A DNA stretch of 64,000 nt from Phytophthora hibernalis. Its lineage: Eukaryota > Oomycota > Peronosporomycetes > Peronosporales > Peronosporaceae. Below are positions 9,563 to 19,195 of this stretch, piece after piece (the stretch's first letter is position 1; each line of letters begins with the position of its first letter). The notes beneath the pieces are model-generated. The model was not told the DNA's origin and did not search any database. It worked only from the letters and a program-made list of their open reading frames with translations. Where the stretch lies: contig JAAKBF010000224.1 in NCBI GenBank assembly GCA_012656075.1, positions 806,001-870,000 of the forward strand. The letters are read 5' to 3'. Made by a program: the position numbers and the translations under genes.

Positions 9563-12003
9563 CTACGATTTCTTCTGGTTCCGTATAGCATTTCGTGCGT
9601 CTAACGTGAGTGGAAGCAACCGAAGCACACGATCGATAGGCCGGTTGCACACCATACAACCCTTATTGAAACGGTTCTGGCGCTTCGCACAGGCATAGCA
9701 GCAGTACACATGCAGATACAGGCCGTGGACGACACCCGCATTGCGTGGGCTTGCATCGCATACCAAACACTTGAGATCGTCAATGTCCTTCTCAGGAACA
9801 GACTCTTTTGTCGCCTCCTTTTCATCCTTGACTTGCGGCTCCTCTTTTTCTCGTTTACCTCACTGGTAGCGTGGTGGAGTTTCTGCTCCTTTCTACTTTC
9901 CGACAGAGGTGTTCGGCGAGATGAACTTACCTCCACGTTTTCACTTCCTCCTCGTCGTCTGTGGCTTGATTGTCGTCAATGCTCCCATTAGAAGCAGCTC
10001 GCTTTTCCTCCTCCTCCTTCTCCATCACTGCTTCCTCGTCTTCGCTGTCAGCAAAGAACGCATCTAGCGTGCCTCGTCGGGATTCTGGATTTGAATAGGA
10101 TGACACTCGTGACAGAAGTGGGAGAAAATCACTCGTCACTGTGCGCCGCGAAATCCCCTTCCACAAGTTTGGCATATAGACTGCGATTCGCTTCGAGTCA
10201 TCGGCGAACTTTTCCACCAGGCCTACCAGCCTCTTGTAGCGCCCAAACTCTTTCTTGAAAAATTCATTCCGATACTGCTGACCAATTCGACCCGTGCTAT
10301 CTGCACACTGCTTAATCTTAGCGTCAATCAGGATGCACCAGAACTGTTTAGCGTGCAGCAATTGCCAATACGCCAACGTGCGCTAAAAATGGCCAACAAC
10401 AACGATTAGATGACCCCATTACATGAACTGAAACAACAATGATAGGACTTACTGCGTGGCACACACTGCCCATTTCGAAAGAAACCAGGACGGGATCTGC
10501 TTCCTGCGCCGCTTCCTTGAGACTGTAAACCACAAGCCACACGTAAGTTCATCATTACAATCGCACGGTAAACAACGACGAAGCTTTAAACGCACTGGTG
10601 CATCCAGTTGTGCCCATAAAGTTTCGTAGCATCACAAGCAGCACCAGCAAGGTCCACGTGATAGGTGGCAACATGCTGTCTACGGTTGCAGGCATCACAA
10701 TCCTGATCCCCAGAGACGTGGCCTGAACGGTACTGCGATGCACATTTAAGGGCTTCCACCATTTCATCCGGCCAAGCAACGCCCGAGCGTGCACTGTCAC
10801 GGCAGGAGCCGATTCGACGCTCAACCTAAAGTCATAAGCCAGACAGCAACAATGTTAATGCATGCTCGGAAGTCGATAGCACAAAAGCACTTACGCGGTC
10901 GGCCGCTTTCTGGTAGAGCTGGTACTGGGGCTTGGATTGCTTGCGACGCATCTTGGCCTCCAATTCCGGGTCAACAATGCACTCCTCCAGATACTCCATA
11001 TATATTGTGAACCACTCGACCATTTCTCGGGAGCGTCCTACTTCCATCATGGCGGCCAATTCAAGCGGATCATCTCCCATTTCGTCATCCGAAGGTTCTA
11101 CACTGATCACGCCCTCCTCATCTTCCTCCATGTACTCAACGTCATCATCCTCACAGATAAAATCATCCATATCCTCCCCGCCATCTGCGTACACCTTCTC
11201 ACGGTGGTCCCGTTCCCCCACTCTCGGAAGCGATCGTCGTTTCTTCTTGGGAGGCGGTGGAGGTTCTTCCGGCTCCGAGTCCTCTTCTTCTTGGTAGTCC
11301 GCATCGTCATCATCACCGTCGTGTCCTTTAAAATGCGGCCCCAAGCTCTGCAAAGTGTCCAGACAATTGTCCAGCCCGGGGTAGTTCAGTTTCCGCGCGC
11401 TCCCGTGCTGTTTCTCTTTCTCCTGGCGTTTGTATTGGATCCTCGAGCTGCGTCTCGACGCCGACGACGTCTCGTCACCTTCGTCCTCCACCTCCTGTTC
11501 TTTCTCCAGCTCCTCGTCACTGTCCTGGACCGCAGGGCGTCGACTCTTGCGTCCACTGCCTTTTCCGCCTCCCACAGAGCCTGCAGATGGCGGCGAGACG
11601 ATGAGAACATCATCGTCTGCTTCTTCTTCCTCTTCTTCTGCATCTTCTTCTTGTTGACGGCCACGGTCGCCACGAGCCACAGCCGCCGAGATCGAGAGCT
11701 GCTTCTGGTTACGACGCGAGCGACGTGTCGGCGTCGGCGTGCGCAGCGTCATGCGCTGCGAGGAGACGCCGTAGGAGCCGATTGAGAGCTGCTGCTGGCG
11801 ACGTGGGGCGGAGGACGTCGCTGTCTTCTTCTCCGACTCGTTGGTCTCTTCTTGGTCTTCTTGTTCTCCCCCTCCTCCTCTTCGTCGTGGTCCACTAAGA
11901 TGTTGGAGCGGCGGCGGCGCTTGCGCGACTGCGGGGTGATGATACGCACCTCGTCGTCGTCCGTCGAGTCGCCGTCGATCACCACTTCCTCGTGCTCCGC
12001 CAT
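9563..12003 (-). CDS. Acidic nuclear protein with DUF4211-like domain and C-terminal RING-like finger
   Basis: Exons (leftwards) 12003-10895, 10825-10596, 10522-10453, 10382-9931 and 9862-9563. The first ~370 residues are strongly charged and low in complexity, with Asp/Glu runs, basic clusters such as KRRRRS and PPPPPKKKRRS, and several Ser-Asp/Glu sites. Exons 2-4 carry CDACNRRQHVATYHVDLAG and FEMGSVCHARTLAYWQLLHA, a pattern I associate with DUF4211. The last exon has LKCLVCDASP, YCCYACAKRQ and CMVCNRPIDR: three CxxC pairs spaced like an MDM2-type RING. A chromatin or ubiquitin role is plausible but unproven. Two single-base breaks occur, at the C5 run 11868-11872 and the T5 run 9845-9849 (plus strand); one extra base in each restores one frame. 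The start is the ATG of MAEHEEVV; an upstream in-frame ATG exists. Confidence 0.7.
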
Positions 12004-12425
12004 GTTCTTTGGCGGGTATGCGTTCTGAACAGCTCTTAACGTGATATGATATCGGTTAAGAGGTAGTTTGTCAGTTTGAGCGGAATTACCGGTATTAACT
12101 TTTGGACCCATTTTATAGTCTTTTCGTTTATTTCGTGTAGTGTGTACGCTCATCTCGCAATTGACTGGCGACGGAATGCCGCAGCATCGCCTTCCGGTAC
12201 ATGTTTGCAGTCAATCTTTACACCCTGCACAGGGTTGCCATCTTCGCCCACAAGCAGGAACCATTTCCGTTTCGCTATCCTCTCGTAACAACAAATTCTT
12301 GAATGGGTTCTCCGCCACTGGCTATTACCGTGGTCACAACTCGGTTTACATACCGGTACCGGTGTAGAAAAATTCGCCAACCAAAAAATGCCAGTCGAAA
12401 ATCAAAAAAATGGCTGGCGTTACAG
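12004..12425. other. Intergenic region before the transposon block
   Basis: Upstream of the DUF4211-like gene, ending at the first MITE. AT-rich, with a cluster of ACCGGT-centred palindromes at about 12349-12363. No gene seen. Confidence 0.5.
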
Positions 12426-12680
12426 TACACCGTTCATCCTAATTAGTCGTGTGACCTAAATAGTCATGCACCTTTGGTAATCGTTCCACAGGTTTTGAAA
12501 AATATTTTCATTTTTACCTTAAATCAAGAAAAGAGCCCAGATTTTGATAGATCTCGACAAGGCGGTTATAAAGGTTGGCAGGTAGTTTTTGAGAAGGACG
12601 GTTTTCAAAACAAGGTTGGGAGGACTTCGAACCGTACACGGTAAATAGTCGTGGCACGACTAATAAGGGTGAACGGTGTA
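12426..12680. mobile_element. MITE, family A, full-length (TA-flanked)
   Basis: A 255-bp unit whose ends are inverted copies of each other over about 28 bp: it begins tacaccgttcatcctaatta and ends with the complement of tacaccgttcacccttatta. Both ends carry TA just outside CACCGTTCA, as expected for a Tc1/mariner-type non-autonomous element with TA target duplication. It encodes nothing. A truncated inverted copy lies at 18964-19188. Confidence 0.75.
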
Positions 12681-12681
12681 G

Positions 12682-13040
12682 CGTCCAGGTTTCCCAGATG
12701 ATTACATATGGTTAGGTTTACTCAGATACCGGTATAGGTAAAGTTCAGGTTTCTGTCCAGGCTTGTTCCAGGTCTCCGTTTGGAGCATGAGAAGGTTTGT
12801 TCAGCTCCGATATATTACCAGTCCAAATATTACACAGGTATCGAGATCTCCAAATACCTGGAATAGTCATGTGTGCGCTACATGAGCAAAAGTGAAAGTG
12901 GCGGGGGCACCCCTGTCGGCATGGTCTACGGGTTTTGATTGGCGCGATCACGTTCAGGTACGGTCCAGGCACCTCCAGGTAATGTCTACGTTCATGGCGA
13001 ACAGGTATAGTCTAGGTATTGTCCAGGTAAAGATCATGTA
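12682..13040. repeat. Left subterminal repeats of the MULE
   Basis: Repeated gtccaggt/ttccaggt/acaggtat units, for example at 12683, 12763, 12964 and 13021, irregularly spaced. They are inverted relative to the tacctgga units near 16740-16795. Confidence 0.65.
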
Positions 13041-13095
13041 TTGTGAAAGTTGCAGCTTCAACGAGCACAGTCAAAGCAGTTCATCTCTCTCAGTC

Positions 13096-14183
13096 TTAGC
13101 GACGCTTCGTCAGAATGGCGTGCAACATCGACCAACGCATCTTGGTGATTCCAGCGTCGGACACATCGCTGGGCGCTTCACTCGACACGCATTCCCAGAA
13201 GTGAAGGCACACAAACACCCCACAATTGTCTCCGTCGTTCTGGATGGGTTCCTCCACGTTCAGCTCATCATTTGTGTTCTCCATAACAGCAGCGATCTCT
13301 CTTGACATGGTCTTTAAACGTGTATTGTTCTTCTTGGAGTTCATGCTGTCGTAGAGCTGGATCATCTTCGCATCCTTGTCAAGCACCAAACAAGCCCAGT
13401 GAACGCCATCAAAGTTTACTGGTAAGAGCACGAACTGGTGAGTGTCAACGCCGCCCCGAATCTTCTTCAGTGAAGTCGCAGCAAGCAATTGCTCCTTTTA
13501 TGCTGCTTTGGTCGTTTTCTCTGAGCGACCGTTCTTTGGGGACGGAATAATCACTGCCGTACTGTTCTGGTAGCGCCGCGTAAGGAACACCGAAAAGCGC
13601 ATATCGCATCGTCATTGAGCCACGTCGAAGCTCTGAAGCAATAAAGGTCTGAATAAGATATATCAAACCCATATCCAGGCAGCACTCGATATGGCCACGC
13701 ATCCAGCATTTCGCAGAGAGCCATACTCGGTCCCACTCGGTCCTCCACGCTATTCTTCACATCTCCATTAATCCACGAGCAGCACTGAGCACCGCGTCTA
13801 CACGTAGTCTGAAGGTTCCACAACCACTTCATAGCCTCCAGCTGCTCTTGCGTGAAGTTACCCACCTTTTCAATGGCCACAACGTAGCCTTTGTTCACAA
13901 CTTCGCCATCGCTGTCTAGGTGAAACTCCTCCTCACGTACAGCGAGGTACTCACGAAGCTGCTCCAGTGTGCGGTCGATAGTTGGTTCCGGAAGGCGGTA
14001 ACGGACGCGTTCACACTCAAAATCTGCGTCGACACGCCACTTCAGTGCCTTACCAACGGCCTTTCCGATGACCGGAAAGGTCGCTAAGAAGGATCCCACT
14101 TTACGCATACCAGACTCGATCGTCTTCAGCGTAGCGACGACATTGCATACGTCATTACCTCGCAGAACGGCCCGCAACTTCAT
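13096..14183 (-). pseudogene. Ulp1-type (C48) cysteine peptidase region of the MULE
   Basis: The downstream half shows the C48 pattern: VNFDGVHWACLVLD supplies the catalytic His, IQLYDSMNS the Asp, and QNDGDNCGVFVC the oxyanion Gln and nucleophilic Cys. Upstream, STWLNDDAI resembles the start of Ulp1 catalytic domains. The reading is broken by a frame change near 13610-13620 and by an in-frame TAA at about 13500 that a homopolymer correction does not remove. In other MULEs such peptidases are thought to process SUMO-like conjugates or the element's own proteins; this copy is probably non-functional. It begins 8 bases after the transposase frame ends, so both may originally have been one polyprotein. 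Confidence 0.7.
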
Positions 14184-14190
14184 GCCTTGG

Positions 14191-16615
14191 TTATATTTTT
14201 GAGGTCAGTTTTTGCCTTGGTGCGCTGCTCTTTGCGGTTAAGTCTAGGGCGACCAACCGGCACCACCTTTCCGTTAAGGCGGATCGCCGGTGTGATAGCG
14301 TCTGCTTCAGCAGAATTTTCTGTCTGCACTTCTGTCTGCTGTGTGGGGGTTCGTCATCCGAATTTTCCTTGGACTTGCTCCCGCGTCCCGCACTGTCGTC
14401 AGTCTCGGCCTCACTTTGACCACCCTCTCCAGTACCGCTTTCTGGTCCACCACCGCCAGGAGCAGCACCACCACCGCCCTCTCCTTCCGATCCTGATGTA
14501 CCGCTGGGTTGATCACCATCGACCTGACTTGGTGCTGTCGGGATAGTCGTAACGCGTCCTTGGCGCAGATTATGCCACCACGCATCGAAATTTGCCATCG
14601 CAGTGTCAAACGCATCATCGCAAAAACGGGCAAGCTCGCTGCTGATGCGGCCAAAGGTTTGCTGTGCGCGGTGGTACTTCTCTTGTTCGCTCAATGGGCC
14701 TGTTTGCGTAGTGCTTTCCTTCTTGAAAACCTTGGCAACAAATGGCTTCGCGGATTCCGTCATTGACTGGACCGACAAACGACTTTGGCTGTACCATCTA
14801 CTCATGCATGCATCGCACAGTGAAAACGTGTAAGAAACCTGGCAGAAACATGGGTAGGCGACATAACAACTGGACAATAATTGGACAATACATGGACAAT
14901 ACATGGCCAATACATGGACATACCTGAACCCGATAGCAGCAAACGGTATGACGAACGGACTGCCATTCGCCTTCTTGAACGCCATCGCATGTCGACACGG
15001 AAGCTTCTTCGTCTGTGAAAAGTCGCAATCGCACTCCCACCCCTCTTTCTGAAGCATATACTCGTGGTCTCCTCTGCGGACGATGACCGATGCGCCCTTG
15101 TATACAAACGTGTAGCTCTTGGCAATGTCCTCGTTGACCGCCACATCGTACTGCGTCTTGATAGCAGCGGCTACCCACCGTGTCGTCATACCGAGCACGA
15201 CGTTCATTTCCTCAGAGTAAGAAGTGTCACGCAATGTTCCGGGCATCTCCACTTTAGCGTAATATTCTTCTTCCTTCCGCCGCTGCAACGCCATCAACGC
15301 TTTCAAACTCTCGCGCATGCTCAAGTGGCCCTTCAAGTGTTGCTTGACCTTGCTGAAGAGACTCTTCACGCGGTTATTGGTGTGGTTGTTAAAGTGAGGC
15401 AAGTCAGTGCGATAAGCCATCACCCACATATCGCGACACTCATCCCAGTTTTTCTTGAAGTACTCCCATAGCTCCATCCGATCTTCACTACATGACACTC
15501 TCAAATTCGGCACGATGCACCTCGTAGCTCTCCTGCGTCCTGGCGTAGGTCATGTTCGTGATAGTATGCCGCATCTGGGTCAGCACATCGGCTGGGTACG
15601 CGCCATACTTGCTCGACATCCGAATCGTTTCGTGCAGCCACTTAATTACGTGGAAGTGGCAATAGAGCACACGGGCCTCCGGTAGCTTCTGGCGTATAAC
15701 CTCCACTTCACGCATATCCTTGTCAACAATGACAATCCGCACGAATCGCCAATGCTCGTTTGGTCGCTTGAAATGCTCTAAGCCCTTGGCTATATGCCAA
15801 TCAGCGTTCGTCTCAAGGAGAGAGTAATGCACAGGTTGACCGTGTTCAAACTGGTCCATTGCAACCATTGTGAGAAGTTGGTAGTTGTATCTATAAGTGC
15901 ACGTGAACAAATAACTGGTCAATACCTGGATTATACCTGAAACAAAACTAACTTCGCGATCTGCTGTATCCACTTACTTGTTCGTCTTATGTGTCGCTCA
16001 CGTACAGGCCAACCATGTGTGCAGATATACTTGCGTTGATATGGACCAGCTGCCGCCGGTACAAGGGGAATATCCTCTTCAGGGACGCCTTGGTACTGAA
16101 ACTGAGACTTGAGCGCGGCATTGCGTCGATCGACGCTTATCACCTCCTTCACCACGAGTATCTGCCGGGTGTCCTTCATGTACTCTGCAACGACTGCTCG
16201 AACTCGGGCCACGACTTGTGATCACGCAGGAACGGCGGGACCGACACTAGCTCATACTCTTCCACATGCTATGCCGAGCGTTTCTTCCCTTTGTCCCCGG
16301 ACGCACTTCTGCAGCTTGTTTCTCCTCCGCACCCTCTGAGTCTTGGACCGCGGCAGCCGCAGGACCTTCCGCCTCCTTCCCCACCGCCTCTTCTTCAATA
16401 CCGCCCTCTGCATCCGTCTTCTCCTCCTCTGCATCGCCATCTTCTTTGTGGCGAAGTCGACGGGCATTCTCCAACGCGGCGGCTCTCTCAGACCGTGTGC
16501 GTGCTTCTGCGACGCTCACTACGCGTGTCGCCTCCTGCGCACGAGCTTCTTCCTCTCTGCGCGCTTCCTCTACCATCTGGGCCTTGATCTGCACCGTCTT
16601 GTGCGTGCGCGCCAT
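14191..16615 (-). pseudogene. MULE transposase (fragmentary) with SWIM zinc finger
   Basis: Starts at MARTHKTV (ATG 16615) with a charged, Glu/Ala-rich N-terminus, then WPVRERHIRRTSKWIQQ. The core contains QLLTMVAMDQFEHG, VRIVIVDKDMREVEV and YCHFHVIKWLHE, the second Asp and the Cys/His patch of MULE transposases. Further on are NNHTNNRVKSLFSKVK and a SWIM finger (CDCDFSQTKKLPCRHA). The section before QLLTMV that should hold the first catalytic Asp is replaced by a short stretch of subterminal-type repeats (15895-15940). Frame breaks at about 16195 and 15500-15510 add to the decay. One intron-like insert (14839-14923) is made largely of tandem repeats. The C-terminus is Gly/Ser/Glu-rich. Confidence 0.75.
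14871..14923. repeat. Short tandem repeat inside a MULE intron
   Basis: Four to five units of about 11-12 bp (tggacaataat, tggacaatacat, ggacaatacat, ggccaatacat) fill an intron whose ends are GT and AG on the minus strand. The units resemble the element's subterminal repeats. Confidence 0.75.
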
Positions 16616-16737
16616 GGCGGTTCGCTGCGGCTCCGCGGAGAAGTGCCGGAGCAGCTGCCGCGTGGCGTGCTTTTGATTGGATGAGTGGCTGACAGCCGAA
16701 AAAAATACGAGATGTGGTAATATACAGTTTAATTTAT

Positions 16738-16795
16738 ACCTGGATGATACCTGGAGCGAATACCTGATGAATACCTGTCCATTGAAACCTGGACG
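16738..16795. repeat. Right subterminal repeats of the MULE
   Basis: Four near-copies of tacctgga/tacctgat within 60 bases, inverse to those at the left end, finishing at the 12-bp terminal repeat. Confidence 0.65.
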
Positions 16796-17113
16796 GGAAC
16801 GTTGCCCTAAAAATTGATTGTCGCTGTATCGTTGCCAGATACTACTTGTTTGTATGGGTTCGTAGGATTTTATCATAATTTTTTATGGCAATCTTTCGCC
16901 AATAATACAAAATGAAGCATAGTTAAATGACTGAGGTTTTGAATGCACTGTATATGGTCGATTAATGGTGCCTGTTTCATCGCCGTGAAATCCTACGGGA
17001 AATGCCCCCATATTAGTGGTCAAAAGTAAACATCAATGCAGTGGGGCCGCCTGTAAAAACATACATATACGGCAGCTCATACGCCACACCGTACGCGGAC
17101 GCCGCAGCACCCC

Positions 17114-17172
17114 AAAATAGAATTTACAGTAAAAGAAGAGTTGTAGTCTTCTTTTACTGTAAATTCTATTTT
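17114..17172. repeat. Perfect 25-bp-arm hairpin
   Basis: The arms at 17114-17138 and 17148-17172 are exact inverted copies (left arm starts aaaatagaatttacagtaaa) around a 9-base loop, agttgtagt. Nothing in the arms is coding. Confidence 0.85.
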
Positions 17173-17183
17173 TCTAAATTTAA

Positions 17184-17225
17184 AAAACTGGAGTGCGGAG
17201 CTATAGCTCCTCGCACTCCAGTTTT
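17184..17225. repeat. Near-perfect 42-nt palindrome
   Basis: Begins aaaactggagtgcg and ends with its complement. The centre, ggagctatagctcc, is itself self-complementary, with a single extra base on the right. It lies 11 bases after the preceding hairpin. Confidence 0.85.
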
Positions 17226-17437
17226 GCACGTGTAAGCTGTATCTGCGTTCGAAGCTGACACTAATTCGCTTGCCAGCAGCATCTTAGCGCCACGTTTGTT
17301 GAGCCAGGATTACCGTGATGTAATACATCTAGTCTTTTTGGGACGGGACGTCGACGAAAATCACAGAGAGGTCGGCATTTCGTTCACGCAAGTCTCTGGC
17401 CTGAACACCAAGCAGCACTCCCCACCCTACCACGACC

Positions 17438-17780
17438 ATGGTCGCCACTAAGCTCCGTGTAGGTCTCGTGGGCTCGACACGGGCTCTAGCGTCTTCCACG
17501 CGTCGCTGCTCATGCGCTCCGCCCAGCTCACGTCCTGAAGCAGCATGATCCCGGCGCTGACCCCTGTTCCTGCGATCACGCGCTCCATGAACAATCTGCT
17601 GGCCACGGATGTGCCACGTCGGTCACATGCAGTTTGTGGACATCTTAACGGTGCACTTCAAGTACTGTAGGCCAAACCACACGTGATCGTGGTTGTCGTA
17701 GTAGGCCAAGGACCTCAACGCCATCGCCCAAGCCGACGAGGTGCTCTACGATCTGGCCGCCCATTTCACGGACAGCTAGC
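17438..17780 (+). pseudogene. Possible remnant of an NAD-binding oxidoreductase
   Basis: MVATKLRVGLVG, then after a frame change DTGSSVFHASLLMRS, resembles the N-terminal Rossmann fold of Gfo/Idh/MocA-type oxidoreductases. Further on, DLNAIAQADEVLYDLAAHF reads open and ends in a stop. Frames are interrupted several times and no complete domain can be assembled. The region is GC-rich relative to its surroundings, consistent with a captured or decayed gene piece. Identification is weak, and the minus strand also has an open stretch. Confidence 0.3.
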
Positions 17781-18598
17781 TGTCGCAATGTTCTTGTAGT
17801 GCCTGGTACGAGACGACCTTCGTGGGGATGGCGTGGGCCTCGCCCGTCGCGGAATCCATGAACTTGACGAACGAGCTCTCGGGCTCGCAACCTGTCTTCC
17901 TCGTGGCACGATGCGCAGGCGAGTGTCAGTGCGAAGGATAGCTTAGTTAGCAGGAAGACGACGCAACGGAACACACGTGCTTCCCGCTGAGCAAGTTTGG
18001 GATTGAGGGGGAAACCTCGAAGGTCTGTTAGCTGCAACTAACTACCAACGGGTTCAAGTAACCTGTCACAGACAACCATTGCCGACCTTGGCTAAAGCAT
18101 CAGCACGAATCAATCAGCCACCAATTCTTCAGTTTTTCAGCTCGACATCGAAATAGGTTAGGATAGCTAAGCAATCACAAAAAGGAATGACGATACCGGT
18201 TTGTGATGCGAGTACCGAGGTCCTGATGGGACCCCGGGGTCCCGCCAATGCGTTCAAATGTGCCTCAAACCACAGGCACATACCCTCACATACTTGTACT
18301 TTTCATGCACGCGTATGTAGCAGCAGCTTCCGCCATTTGACTTGGCTTTGTAGATTGTGAATTCCGGCTAAATTTGCCGGATAAAGTCTATTGCGTTGGG
18401 TCGATAAAGATCGACCCAATACAAAATCCAAGTGAAATCACTTGTTTTGGTTGTTCTGTTAAGTACGACTCCGACTACGGCCTGTCTATCGTCCCCGATA
18501 GTAAAACCAAGTGAACGATTCGCCGCCGGTTTGCCGGGGGTCGATTTACGAATCGAACAATCCAGTTTTGAATAGAACTCACAATACCGGGAGCAGCT

Positions 18599-18790
18599 TA
18601 CCGTAAAGTTCGGATTCAATGAGACAGTCGTAAAAAGGTCGCTTTTGTTGTATAAAAGTTTTCAAAATTCAAGGACAATTTTAGTTTTTACGATCGTAAA
18701 AAGAAAATGCATACAACTTCCAAGTTTTTTCAAGATATTTGAATTTAGTTTTTACCACTGTGTGTCTTACTGAATCCGAACTTTACGGTA
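18599..18790. mobile_element. MITE, family B, TA-flanked
   Basis: The 188-bp body 18601-18788 has terminal inverted repeats of about 24 bp with few mismatches (ccgtaaagttcggattca at the left, its complement at the right), directly flanked on both sides by TA. This is the signature of a small Tc1/mariner-type non-autonomous element. No coding content; the interior is AT-rich. Confidence 0.75.
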
Positions 18791-18963
18791 TGTATCCGTC
18801 GGTGGCTTAAATCATAATTCGGGATATCACGGCCTAGAGGATCTTGAGACAATTTACCTTTGAAGTATGATATTCGCCAAAAATTAAAATTAAATCGTAC
18901 CTAGTATGGTATTTTTTAAATTTACCTGTAGTACAAAAATTGAAAACCCACAGGGATTTTTCG

Positions 18964-19188
18964 CGACTATTTACCGTGTACGGGTCGAAGTCCTCCCAAC
19001 CTTGTTTTGAAAACCGTCCTTCCCAAAAACTACCTGCCAACCTTTATAACCGCCTTGTTGAGATCTATCAGAATCCAGCTCTTTTCTTGATTTAAGGTAA
19101 AAATGAAAATATTTTTCAAAACCTGTGGGTTGATTACCAAAGGTGCATGACTATTTAGGTCACACGACTAATTAGGGTGAACGGTGTA
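18964..19188. repeat. MITE family A, inverted and truncated copy
   Basis: Matches 12426-12651 in reverse complement with only scattered differences over about 225 bp. It retains the outer end (gggtgaacggtgta) but lacks the last ~29 bp of the other end. The outer end stops 7 bases before the SNRNP40 start codon. Confidence 0.85.
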
Positions 19189-19195
19189 TATTTTC

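Larger units (their letters stand above)
12682..16795 (-). mobile_element. Degenerate Mutator-like element (MULE) with SWIM and Ulp1 parts
   Basis: The probable limits are a 12-bp terminal inverted repeat, cgtccaggtttc at 12682-12693 and its complement at 16784-16795. Inside are clusters of short subterminal repeats in opposite orientation at the two ends and two leftward reading regions: a MULE transposase with SWIM finger, then an Ulp1 cysteine peptidase. A transposase-plus-Ulp1 layout is known from plant MULE lineages. Frames are broken in several places, an in-frame stop interrupts the peptidase, and the part that should carry the first catalytic Asp seems to be missing, so the copy is dead. 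No clean target-site duplication was found. The limits are less certain than the content. Confidence 0.7.
16796..18598. other. Repeat-rich, gene-poor interval
   Basis: Between the MULE and the second MITE. It holds the two hairpins and a possible protein remnant listed separately. The rest is AT-rich and shows no intact gene. Confidence 0.5.

Noticed and set aside
10937..11785. 282-codon open frame antisense to the DUF4211-like gene
   Set aside because: It mirrors the Asp/Glu-rich sense coding and shows no domain.
12410..16810. An 8-10 bp target-site duplication for the MULE
   Set aside because: gaacggtg (left) and gaacgttg (right) are similar but neither identical nor equally spaced from the ends.
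12426..19188. A single 6.8-kb transposon with 225-bp terminal inverted repeats
   Set aside because: The left repeat is a self-contained MITE with its own inverted ends and TA flanks, and the right one is truncated; kept only as an alternative.
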